Shown: positions 1 to 9,523 of the stretch, piece by piece
Numbering within the stretch: the stretch's first letter is position 1
Layout: every line of letters starts with the position of its first letter
From: UBA7803 sp034522075
GTDB taxonomy: Bacteria; Pseudomonadota; Gammaproteobacteria; Pseudomonadales; Azotimanducaceae
DNA length: 64,000 bases
NCBI GenBank assembly: GCA_034522075.1
Contig: JAXHLO010000030.1
Location: forward strand, 62,001 to 126,000
Direction: 5' to 3'
Translations under genes and position numbers: made by a program
Notes under the pieces: generated by a model
Told to the model about the DNA's origin: nothing
The model's database searches: none
Seen by the model: the letters and a program-made list of their open reading frames with translations, nothing else

Positions 1-476
1 TTCCAGTCCCACCAGCCGCTGCTGCGGGCGTTGGCGGGTGCTTCGAAGTCGCGGGTCTGCAGCGGGCCTTCCAGACGCACGCGGTCGAGGACGCGCCGCA
101 TCAGGGTCTGGTCACGGCTGCGGATCCAGCGTTCCTCCCCGGCGCGCATGGCGTGCATGCGCGGCAGGGCGAAGCGGTAGTTGCGCATGGGCAGATAGGC
201 GGCGGCGTGGGCCCAGTATTCGAAGACGCTGCCGTCGGCCTGCAGCCGGTCCAGCAATTCGGGGCGGTAGCCGGGCACCCGGGCCTGCAGAACGTGGTCG
301 TGGGCGCGGCTGACCACCGAAATCGTATCGATCTGCACGTAGCCCAGTGCCTCGATGGCGCGGCGGGTACCGGCGAGCCCGGTGCCGAATGCAGCACGCT
401 GCAGCAGCCCCTGGCGCTGGAGGCTGGTGCGGCGTAAGCGGCGGATGATCTCCGTTGTTGCTCCCGCTGGGGGCAT
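1..476 (-). CDS. ycaQ: YcaQ-family winged-helix DNA glycosylase (3' end cut by window edge)
   Basis: The reverse strand is open from an ATG at 476 to the window edge, giving the first 158 residues. Recognisable YcaQ/DUF1006 features are an N-terminal helical region, the segment LGYVQIDTISVVSRAHDHVL, and EYWAHAAAYLPMRNYRF near residues 104-120, followed by a WWDW tryptophan cluster. The family includes E. coli YcaQ, which unhooks DNA interstrand crosslinks, and the related AlkZ. The QIDT and AHDH motifs match this family. It is divergent from tpm, with only 39 bases between the starts. The C-terminal half lies outside the window, so completeness cannot be judged. Confidence 0.85.
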   Translation of the reverse strand, partial: MPPAGATTEIIRRLRRTSLQRQGLLQRAAFGTGLAGTRRAIEALGYVQIDTISVVSRAHDHVLQARVPGYRPELLDRLQADGSVFEYWAHAAAYLPMRNYRFALPRMHAMRAGEERWIRSRDQTLMRRVLDRVRLEGPLQTRDFEAPANARSSGWWDW

Positions 477-515
477 TAGTCAGAATCGAGTGGCGGAAAG
501 GGGACTGTACACGCT

Positions 516-1175
516 GTGGAACGGGAATTCTGGCTCGACCGCTGGAACAGCCAGCAGATCGGCTTTCATCAGGCCGACGTGAATCCGTGGTTGCGCAAAT
601 GCTGGCCGGAGATGGGCATCCCCGGCGACAGCCCCGTGTTCGTCCCGCTGTGCGGCAAAAGCCTGGACATGCACTGGCTGGCCCAGCGCGGTCATCAGGT
701 CTATGGCGTGGAACTCGCAGAGATGGCGGTGCGCGCCTTCTTCGACGAGGCCGGACAACCCTGCCGCATACAGCGCCTGCGCCACGTGCAGGAGTTCAGT
801 GCCGGCCGGGTGAGCATCTACTGCGGCGATTTCATGGATCTGACGGCGCTGCATCTGCCCGGGGTCGCCGCGGTGTACGACCGGGCAGCACTCAACGCGC
901 TGCCGCCGAAGTCCCGTGCTCACTATGCCGACCATCTGTTGCGGATCGTTCCCGAAAACTGCCGCATTCTTCTGCTCACCCTGGAATATGAGCAGAAAAC
1001 GGTTGCCGGGCCGCCTTATTCGGTGCCGCAGAAGGAAGTCGAGGCATTGTTTACCGGGCGCTGCGACATCGAGTCCGCCTGTCGGACGACGGCGCAGGCG
1101 CTGCCGCCGAAGTTTGCCAAAGCCGGCCTCGACAACGTCACCGAGGTCATCTACCAGCTGGTCAAACGCCGCTGA
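516..1175 (+). CDS. tpm: Thiopurine S-methyltransferase
   Basis: The 219-residue protein matches bacterial TPMT in length and over its whole sequence. It opens with FWLDRWNSQQIGFHQ, the conserved N-terminal stretch, and has the SAM-binding segment VFVPLCGKSLDMHWLA near residues 41-56 and VYDRAALNALPP further on. The family transfers a methyl group from SAM to sulfur and, in several bacteria, to selenium or tellurium compounds, which gives tellurite or selenite resistance. The start is GTG with a GGAAAGGGGA Shine-Dalgarno stretch about ten bases upstream. It is a soluble cytoplasmic enzyme, encoded divergently from ycaQ. Confidence 0.93.
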   Translation: MEREFWLDRWNSQQIGFHQADVNPWLRKCWPEMGIPGDSPVFVPLCGKSLDMHWLAQRGHQVYGVELAEMAVRAFFDEAGQPCRIQRLRHVQEFSAGRVSIYCGDFMDLTALHLPGVAAVYDRAALNALPPKSRAHYADHLLRIVPENCRILLLTLEYEQKTVAGPPYSVPQKEVEALFTGRCDIESACRTTAQALPPKFAKAGLDNVTEVIYQLVKRR

Positions 1176-1182
1176 AGCGCCT

Positions 1183-1320
1183 TCAGCCTGTCTTGCTGTA
1201 ATCCACCGCCAGCCACACCGGAGCGGTCAGCGGGCCTGCTTCCGTTCGCCCGATGGCAAGTACCCCCACGTGAGGTTCGGCCAGAAAGCTCTGTTTTTCT
1301 TCGGTGGTCATCTGTGTCAT
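1183..1320 (-). pseudogene. Remnant of a pyridoxamine 5'-phosphate oxidase-like (PPOX) family gene
   Basis: The reading frame gives about 45 residues, starting MTQMTTEEKQSFLAEP and continuing HVGVLAIGRTEAGPLTAPVW. This is the N-terminal beta-strand region of small PPOX/split-barrel flavin-binding proteins. A stop follows at once (YSKTG), where the family normally continues for about 90 more residues. The truncated end lies 8 bases from the tpm stop codon, so no room remains for the missing part. It is probably a 3'-truncated remnant left by deletion; a small functional protein is possible but unlikely. Confidence 0.6.
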
Positions 1321-1383
1321 GCGGCGGCTCCAGCATGGTGCGAGGTGAGTCACGGGTGGGGACAGCCGGCTCGATTTCAAGCC

Positions 1384-1412
1384 CTTTGAAACCATCCACC
1401 CGCCCCCATTTA
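1384..1412 (+). promoter_or_regulatory. RpoH (sigma-32)-type promoter of hsp20
   Basis: The sequence has CTTTGAAA at 1384-1391 and CCCCATTTA at 1404-1412, separated by 12 bases. The known RpoH consensus is CTTGAAA, 11-16 bases, CCCCATNT. The -10 element is essentially perfect and sits 46 bases upstream of the ATG of a small heat-shock protein gene, exactly the class of gene expected to use it. Confidence 0.75.
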
Positions 1413-1458
1413 TACAGGCAGACGAGTTCGGTTATTCAACTATTGGAGACTGACAATC

Positions 1459-1890
1459 ATGAGTATCGTGCAATGGAACCCCTGGCGGGAGTTCGACGAT
1501 CTGTTCACCCGAGCGGCCGGGCATCCCGGCGAGTCGCTGGCCGGGGCGGATTGGCTGCCGGCGGCAGACATCATCGAAACCGAGCAGGGTTACCGAATCG
1601 AGATGGAAATCCCGGCCGTCGCCGCCGATGACGTCGATGTGGCTGTAAAGGATGGTGTTCTGACGGTATCCGGCGAGCGCCGCAGCGAGACCGACAGCGA
1701 GACCGGCAGCGAGGGCGGCAAGCGGCATCACGTCGAGCGGCGCTGGGGCAGGTTCTCGCGCAGCTTCCGCCTGCCGGAGAACGTGGACTGGGGCAGCATC
1801 GATGCCCGGGCCCGGGATGGCGTCCTGTACCTGAACCTGGCCAAGAAAGAGAATGCCAGGCCGCGGAGAATCGAGGTTCAGGCTGCCTGA
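1459..1890 (+). CDS. Hsp20/alpha-crystallin family small heat-shock protein
   Basis: The 143-residue protein starts MSIVQWNPWREFDDLF, typical of bacterial class A small heat-shock proteins. The alpha-crystallin domain spans about residues 35-140, with GYRIEMEIPAVAADDVDV, RRWGRFSRSFRLPE and the family signature ARARDGVLYLNL. Such proteins bind unfolding polypeptides as oligomers and hold them for refolding by DnaK and ClpB. A GGAG Shine-Dalgarno lies 11 bases before the ATG. The RpoH-type promoter at 1384-1412 implies heat induction, and a strong hairpin follows the gene, so it is probably monocistronic. Confidence 0.93.
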   Translation: MSIVQWNPWREFDDLFTRAAGHPGESLAGADWLPAADIIETEQGYRIEMEIPAVAADDVDVAVKDGVLTVSGERRSETDSETGSEGGKRHHVERRWGRFSRSFRLPENVDWGSIDARARDGVLYLNLAKKENARPRRIEVQAA

Positions 1891-1902
1891 ACCGCCTGTC
1901 TG

Positions 1903-1933
1903 GCCGGGGTGGCGGCGTGACCGCTGCCCCGGC
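1903..1933 (+). terminator. Hairpin downstream of hsp20, candidate terminator
   Basis: GCCGGGG at 1903-1909 pairs with CCCCGGC at 1927-1933. The stem continues through two wobble pairs and GCGG/CCGC to a five-base loop (CGTGA). The right side is followed by AACGTTTCTG, which is only weakly T-rich. It lies 13 bases after the hsp20 stop codon. Its position and strength suggest a terminator, although the U-tract is poor. Confidence 0.5.
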
Positions 1934-2004
1934 AACGTTTCTGCCTTCCTCGCTTTGAGGCACAATAGCGCCTTGCCAATCAGCTCGCCTGAAAGTGAGG
2001 ATCC

Positions 2005-4688
<2,684 letters not shown>

Positions 4689-4702
4689 GCTGGGAGGGCC
4701 CA

Positions 4703-4845
4703 GTGGGAGGGCTCACCTGTGGGAGGGCTCACCTGTGGGAGGGCTCTCCAGAGCCCGATACCGCGAGGCCGAAGCCATCGCGGCCCGGAGGCCGCTCCCA
4801 CATTTGATAGAAGGCTGCCCCCACATTGGATAGAAGGCTGCCCCA
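4703..4845. repeat. Tandem and direct repeats with REP-like hairpins downstream of acnA
   Basis: Three tandem 16-base units, GTGGGAGGGCTCACCT-like, lie at 4703-4750, the third diverging at its end. The hairpin GGGCTCTCCAGAGCCC at 4741-4756 follows. ATCGCGGCCCGGAGGCCGCTCCCACA then resembles the REP-like element after smc at 46798-46854. Finally, a 22-base direct repeat, CACATTTGATAGAAGGCTGC-like, occurs at 4799-4820 and again from 4822. The 463-base spacer 4689-5151 has no convincing gene besides the weak candidate at 5028. The block may end acnA transcription. Confidence 0.7.
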
Positions 4846-4905
4846 CAATAGAAATCCGCTTGCGTCGCCGGAATTGTTAACCGGTCCACGGTTTGAACTT
4901 TCCCC

Positions 4906-4933
4906 TTGAGGTGTAATCTCACTTGCATATAAT
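4906..4933 (+). promoter_or_regulatory. Sigma-70-type promoter without an evident target gene
   Basis: TTGAGG at 4906-4911 and a perfect TATAAT at 4928-4933 are separated by 16 bases, with TG just upstream of the -10. A second possible -35, TTGAAC, lies further upstream but at poor spacing. Predicted transcription would start near 4940 and run rightwards into a region with only a weak 56-codon open frame before the convergent SLC13 gene. A small RNA or a small protein are both possible. Confidence 0.5.
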
Positions 4934-5027
4934 CCGCGCCCGTCGGACCGTCACAGGACGGTTCCGGCCGGATCGAAAGATTCTGACGAGTTGTAAGAAT
5001 CGTAAGAAAAGCTCTGCCGAGGACAAC

Positions 5028-5198
5028 GTGATCAATCGTAGTGAATCCAGGCTCATTGCCCTGGAACGGCGTAATCAGGCCGCCAGGTCCAGACGTCGGG
5101 CGCGCAGCGCACCGACCGCGGGCGAGGCCCCCTGCGCCAACGAAGCGCCGCTCAGAGGTAAAGAGCGCTCAGGACCCAGGTCAGCGTCAGCCACATAA
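5028..5198 (+). CDS. Possible small basic protein (doubtful)
   Basis: A GTG at 5028 preceded by GAGGAC opens a 56-codon frame. It begins VINRSESRLIALERRNQAAR and is rich in arginine. I do not recognise a family. It lies about 90 bases downstream of the good promoter at 4906-4933, which is the main argument for it. Its last 47 bases overlap the 3' end of the convergent SLC13 gene, which argues against it. It may instead be part of an untranslated RNA. Confidence 0.2.
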   Translation: MINRSESRLIALERRNQAARSRRRARSAPTAGEAPCANEAPLRGKERSGPRSASAT

Positions 5199-6975
5199 GC
5201 ACCGTCAGCGGCACGCCGACTTTCAGGAAGTCGCTGAATGCATAGCCGCCGGCACTCATGACCAGCAGATTGGTCTTGTAAGCCATGGGCGTTGCATAGC
5301 TCATATTGGCACCGAACAGCACTGCCAGAACGAATGGTTCCGGCGGGGCGCCGAGCTGCTGGGCGATGCTGATGGCGATGGGCGTGCCGATCACCGCGGC
5401 GGCGTTGTTGGATACCACGTTGGTCAACACCGCCAGCAGCAGCATCAGTCCTGAGAGAATCACCGTGGGCGTAGCGCCCTGGGTGACCCCGAGAAATACC
5501 CCCGTAATGTATTCCGTCGCGTCCGTGGCAATGAGCGCCTGACCGAGCGCCAGGCTCGCTGCCACGATGAAGAACACCGAGGGGCTGATGGCGCGCAGGG
5601 CCGACGTCAGGTCCAGACAGCGGGTCAGCACCAGCAGTACGACGCCCGCGGTGGCGCTTACGGCGATGGGCATGAGGCCGGTGGCGGCCAGCGTCACCAC
5701 GGCCAGCAGGATCCCCAGGGCCAGCCTGGCCCGGGCCGTCGTGGGTAGTGAAATCGTCGCATCCAGAACCAGGAACTCGGTGCTCTGCTTCAGCGCCGCG
5801 ATCTGCTCCCGCGGCCCCTGAACCAGCAGGATGTCTCCCTGGCGCAGCATGACGTCCTGAATTTCTTCGCTGGTACGCCAGATTTCCCGGCCGGCCCGGT
5901 GCAGGGCCAGCACGGCAAGCTGGTAGCGGTCGAGAAAACGGGCGAAGCGCAGGTTGGTGCGATCGAGGCTCGAGCCTTCCACCACGGCGATCTCCGCGAG
6001 GATCTGGTCTTCGGCGTTGAGGGGATGCTCTTCGTCCACGCGCTGATCGCCGGAAAACAGTTTGGCCCCCAACGCCTTTTCGAATGATTTGAGCTTCTGC
6101 GGCGTGCCGCGTACCCGCAGCCGGTCGCCGGCCTTGAGTTTGACGTCCGGCAGGGGAACCAGATAGGTCTCGCCGCGGCGGATGCGGATCACGTTCATCT
6201 CGCCGCCGGCCAGGGACTTGGCCTGGGCAAGCGTCCGGTCGACGGCCGGCGACCCCTCATCGAGGAGCAGGCGCGCTTCGAACAGGCGCGGCGACGGATC
6301 CTCCAGGGCGATTTTGCGATTGGGCAGGAGCCGCGGCGCAATCAACCACAGGTAGACGATGGCCACGCTGGCGGCCATGACCGCCGGCAGCGCGAAATCG
6401 AACATGCCGAAGCGTTCCAGGCCCAGATCGCTTGCCACGCCCACCACCAGCAGGTTGGTGGAGGTGCCGATGGTGGTGGCCATGCCGCCCACCAGAGTGG
6501 CGAAACCCATGGGCATGAGCACACGCGACGCCGAGGAACCCGTGCGCAGGCAGACGCTGATGAGAATGGGCAGCAGCAGCACCACGATGGGCGTGTTGTT
6601 GACGAAGGCGGACAACACCGCGCCCACCAGCAGGGTGGCGAGAAACGACAGAAAGGGTGCGCGGCCCCAGGCCCGGGCGAGGAATCGGCCCACCGGTTCC
6701 AGCGCCCCGGTGCGCACCAGGCCCTGACCCAGAATCATCAGCGCGCACACGGCGACGAGGGCTTCGTGGCCGAAGCCGGCGAACAGCTGGGTCGGCTCCA
6801 GGCCCGGGTAGGGGAACAGCGAGAAGCCCACCGCAAGCACGGCCAGCAGTACCAGACTGGTGATTTCCAGAGGCAGGCGATCGCGGGTGAACAGGTACAG
6901 GGCCACCACGGTCAGGGCCATGACGGCTATGGCATGGGCGTCCGGCGCACCGGCGGCAGCGTTCACTTCAGTCAT
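5152..6975 (-). CDS. SLC13-family permease with RCK_C/TrkA-C domains
   Basis: The 607-residue inner-membrane protein has about five transmembrane helices in residues 15-200 (for example ALVAVCALMILGQGLV and NNTPIVVLLLPILISVC). A cytoplasmic region at about 210-385 contains two TrkA-C type domains (AGDRLRVRGTPQKLKSFEK and QGDILLVQGPREQIAALK). A second membrane half runs to the C-terminus, with VVSNNAAAVIGTPIAISIA. This is the DASS/SLC13 anion:sodium symporter architecture. Substrates in the family include dicarboxylates and sulfate; I cannot tell which applies. The start lies 22 bases after the lon stop codon, so it is likely cotranscribed with lon. Confidence 0.85.
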   Translation of the reverse strand: MTEVNAAAGAPDAHAIAVMALTVVALYLFTRDRLPLEITSLVLLAVLAVGFSLFPYPGLEPTQLFAGFGHEALVAVCALMILGQGLVRTGALEPVGRFLARAWGRAPFLSFLATLLVGAVLSAFVNNTPIVVLLLPILISVCLRTGSSASRVLMPMGFATLVGGMATTIGTSTNLLVVGVASDLGLERFGMFDFALPAVMAASVAIVYLWLIAPRLLPNRKIALEDPSPRLFEARLLLDEGSPAVDRTLAQAKSLAGGEMNVIRIRRGETYLVPLPDVKLKAGDRLRVRGTPQKLKSFEKALGAKLFSGDQRVDEEHPLNAEDQILAEIAVVEGSSLDRTNLRFARFLDRYQLAVLALHRAGREIWRTSEEIQDVMLRQGDILLVQGPREQIAALKQSTEFLVLDATISLPTTARARLALGILLAVVTLAATGLMPIAVSATAGVVLLVLTRCLDLTSALRAISPSVFFIVAASLALGQALIATDATEYITGVFLGVTQGATPTVILSGLMLLLAVLTNVVSNNAAAVIGTPIAISIAQQLGAPPEPFVLAVLFGANMSYATPMAYKTNLLVMSAGGYAFSDFLKVGVPLTVLMWLTLTWVLSALYL

Positions 6976-6997
6976 GGTGCCTGACGCGTGTGACCCT

Positions 6998-9382
6998 TCA
7001 GAATACCAGCGCTACGACGTCGTCGAAGCTGTCGACGAAGTGTACGCGGATTCCACGGCGGATGTGGTCGGGCACCTCCTCGTAGTCGCGGCGATTGGCT
7101 GCGGGCAGAATCACCTGTTTGATGGACTGACGTTTGGCGGCCAGCAGTTTTTCGCGGATGCCGCCCACCGGATACACGCGCCCGGTCAGGGTGACTTCGC
7201 CGGTCATGGCGAATCCGGCCCTGGGCGGTTTGCCGATCGCCCGGGAGACCATCGCGACGCCCATGGCGACACCGGCGCTGGGCCCATCCTTCGGCGTCGC
7301 CCCGGCGGGGACGTGGATGTGCAGGTAGGCCTCGTCCAGATAGTCCGCGTCGATGCCGAACTGGTCGGCGTTGCCGCGCACATAGCTGTAGGCGATGTTG
7401 GCGGACTCCTGCATGACGTTGCCGAGCTGGCCCGTGAGCTTCAAGCCGGCCTGCTTGCGGTGCACCAGAGTAACCTCCACCGGCAGGGTGGCGCCGCCGA
7501 GGGGCGTCCAGGCCAGGCCGGTGACGATGCCCACACCGCGCTGCACCGGCTCTTTTTCGTATTGCGGCATGCCGAGGAACGTTTCCACATCATCGGCGGT
7601 CACCGTCACCGGCCGCTTGCCGGTCTTGAGGATGCGTACGACGGCCTTGCGCACCAGCCGGGCCAGAGCCTTCTCGAGTTTGCGCACCCCGGCTTCGCGG
7701 GAGTACTGCTCGACGATCCTGCGGAACGCCGGGGCAGCCACTTTCAGGTCGCCGCGCTGGCGCAGCCCGGCCCGGGAAAGCTGCCGCGGCAGCAGATGCT
7801 TACGGGCGATGCTGAGCTTTTCCTTGTCCAGATAGCCGGACAGGTGGATGACCTCCATGCGGTCGAGCAGGGGAGCGGGAATGGTGTCCAACTGGTTCGC
7901 CGTGCACACGAACAATACTTTGGAGAGATCCAGGTCGGTATCCAGGTAGTGGTCGTGGAAGGTGCTGTTCTGCTCCGGGTCGAGCACCTCCAGAAGAGCC
8001 GAGGATGGGTCGCCCTGGAAAGAGGCGCCAATCTTGTCGATCTCGTCGAGCATGATCACCGGGTTGGCGGTCTCACTGTCCTTCAGTGCCTGTACCAGCT
8101 TGCCCGGCATGGCGCCGATGTAGGTGCGGCGATGGCCCTTGATCTCTGCCTCGTCGCGCATGCCGCCCACCGAAAAACGGTAGAACCGCCGGTTCAGGGC
8201 TTCGGCAATGGCCCGGCCGAGCGAAGTCTTGCCTACGCCCGGCGGGCCCACGAAGCAGATGATGGAGCCGGCCACATCGCCTTTCATGATGCCCAGCGCC
8301 AGGAACTCGAGAATGCGTTCCTTGATGTCTTCCAGGCCCTCGTGATGACTGTCCAGCACCTTGTTGGCGGCCTGCAGGTCGCGGGTGTCTTCGCTGTAGC
8401 GGCCCCACGGCATGCTGGTCATCCAGTCCAGATAGTTGCGGGTGACCGCGTACTCCGGGGAACCCGCTTCCAGCAATGACAGCTTGTGCAGCTCTTCGTC
8501 GATTTTCTTCATGGCCGCGTCGGGCACGGTCAACGATTCCAGACGGGCTTTGAACTCGTCGATTTCCGCGGTCTTGTCGTCCTTGGAGATGCCCAGTTCC
8601 TGCTGAATGAACTTGAGCTGCTGGCGCAGGAACGTTTCCCGCTGGCGCCCCTGGATCTCGGCTTCCACCTGGTTACGGATATCCATCTGCGCCTGGGCGA
8701 TTTCCAGTTCCCGGTGCAGCAGCTCGACCACTTTTTCCAGGCGGCGCTGCACGGAGATGGTCTCCAGAACTTCCTGCAGATCGGCTTTGCTGGCCGAGGT
8801 CAGGCTGGCGGCGAAGTCGGCCAGCAGCGACGGCTCATTGGGATTGGAGCGCGTCAGGAACACCTTGAGCTCCTCGCCGTACAGCGGATTGAGCGGAATC
8901 AGTTCCTTGATGGTGTTGATGATGGCCACGGCATAGGCCTTCTGCTCTTCCGAGCGGCTCTCGCCGCGTTGCGGAAAGTACTGCACGTTGGCCAGCAGCG
9001 GCGGCTCCTGGTGCAGCCACTTGCGCACCTGGAAACGCTGCAGGCCCTCGAGCAGCACCTGCAGCTGATCGTCTTCCCGGTGAATGCGGTGAATGCGGCA
9101 CACTGTGCCCATGTCGTGCAGGTCGGCGGGCCCCGGGACGTCGTCCACCTCCCGGCGAGTAGCGATCAGGCCCACCACTTCCTGTTTGCGCTCCTGGATG
9201 GCCTTCAACGTGGGCAGCCATACTTCGGCATTCATCACCAGCGGAATGGCCTGTCCCGGGAAGAACGGCCGGTGGTGCTGGGGCAGAATGTGAATGTGGC
9301 TCGGCAGTACCTCGTTGGGCAGGATGATCTGGCGGCCGTCAGAGTCGTCCTGAGCGGTATCACCTTGCTGGTCGATATCCAT
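6998..9382 (-). CDS. lon: ATP-dependent serine protease Lon
   Basis: The protein is about 794 residues. It has an N-terminal LON substrate-binding domain (ILPNEVLPSHIHILP onward), an AAA+ domain with Walker A GPPGVGKTSLG near residue 380 and Walker B VIMLDEIDKIG, and a C-terminal protease domain with the catalytic serine in PKDGPSAGVAM near residue 702. Lon degrades misfolded and regulatory proteins in the cytoplasm. I chose the ATG at 9382; a GTG at 9403 is in frame but would sit at the predicted transcription start of the RpoH-like promoter at 9411-9438. Genes upstream (prc) and downstream (SLC13) are on the same strand. Confidence 0.95.
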   Translation of the reverse strand: MDIDQQGDTAQDDSDGRQIILPNEVLPSHIHILPQHHRPFFPGQAIPLVMNAEVWLPTLKAIQERKQEVVGLIATRREVDDVPGPADLHDMGTVCRIHRIHREDDQLQVLLEGLQRFQVRKWLHQEPPLLANVQYFPQRGESRSEEQKAYAVAIINTIKELIPLNPLYGEELKVFLTRSNPNEPSLLADFAASLTSASKADLQEVLETISVQRRLEKVVELLHRELEIAQAQMDIRNQVEAEIQGRQRETFLRQQLKFIQQELGISKDDKTAEIDEFKARLESLTVPDAAMKKIDEELHKLSLLEAGSPEYAVTRNYLDWMTSMPWGRYSEDTRDLQAANKVLDSHHEGLEDIKERILEFLALGIMKGDVAGSIICFVGPPGVGKTSLGRAIAEALNRRFYRFSVGGMRDEAEIKGHRRTYIGAMPGKLVQALKDSETANPVIMLDEIDKIGASFQGDPSSALLEVLDPEQNSTFHDHYLDTDLDLSKVLFVCTANQLDTIPAPLLDRMEVIHLSGYLDKEKLSIARKHLLPRQLSRAGLRQRGDLKVAAPAFRRIVEQYSREAGVRKLEKALARLVRKAVVRILKTGKRPVTVTADDVETFLGMPQYEKEPVQRGVGIVTGLAWTPLGGATLPVEVTLVHRKQAGLKLTGQLGNVMQESANIAYSYVRGNADQFGIDADYLDEAYLHIHVPAGATPKDGPSAGVAMGVAMVSRAIGKPPRAGFAMTGEVTLTGRVYPVGGIREKLLAAKRQSIKQVILPAANRRDYEEVPDHIRRGIRVHFVDSFDDVVALVF

Positions 9383-9410
9383 GGCGCCTCGCTTTGCTGT
9401 CACTGACTGT

Positions 9411-9438
9411 TATCTGGGGGCGCCGGCGGCAAATCAAA
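9411..9438 (-). promoter_or_regulatory. Probable RpoH-type promoter of lon
   Basis: Read on the minus strand, TTTGAT (9438-9433) and CCCCAGATA (9419-9411) are separated by 13 bases. The known sigma-32 consensus is CTTGAAA and CCCCATNTA, and lon is a classic member of that regulon in E. coli. The -10 element has one mismatch at the T position, and the -35 is weaker than that of hsp20. Transcription would start near 9404, giving a leader of about 20 bases to the ATG at 9382. Confidence 0.5.
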
Positions 9439-9454
9439 CCCTGCCGGGTCCAGC

Positions 9455-9486
9455 CGCCCCCGGCAGGCGCTCCGCTGCCGGGGGCG
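9455..9486 (-). terminator. GC-rich hairpin between prc and lon, candidate terminator of prc
   Basis: CGCCCCCGGCAG at 9455-9466 and CTGCCGGGGGCG at 9475-9486 form a perfect 12-base-pair stem with an 8-base loop. It lies about 40 bases after the prc stop on the minus strand. A second GCCGGGGGCGCC copy at about 9494-9505 could form alternative pairings. No clear U-tract follows, so it may act as a pause or mRNA-stabilising structure rather than a true intrinsic terminator. Confidence 0.45.
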
Positions 9487-9523
9487 CCCCGTGGCCGGGG
9501 GCGCCTGGCACCAGGGCGGGGGG

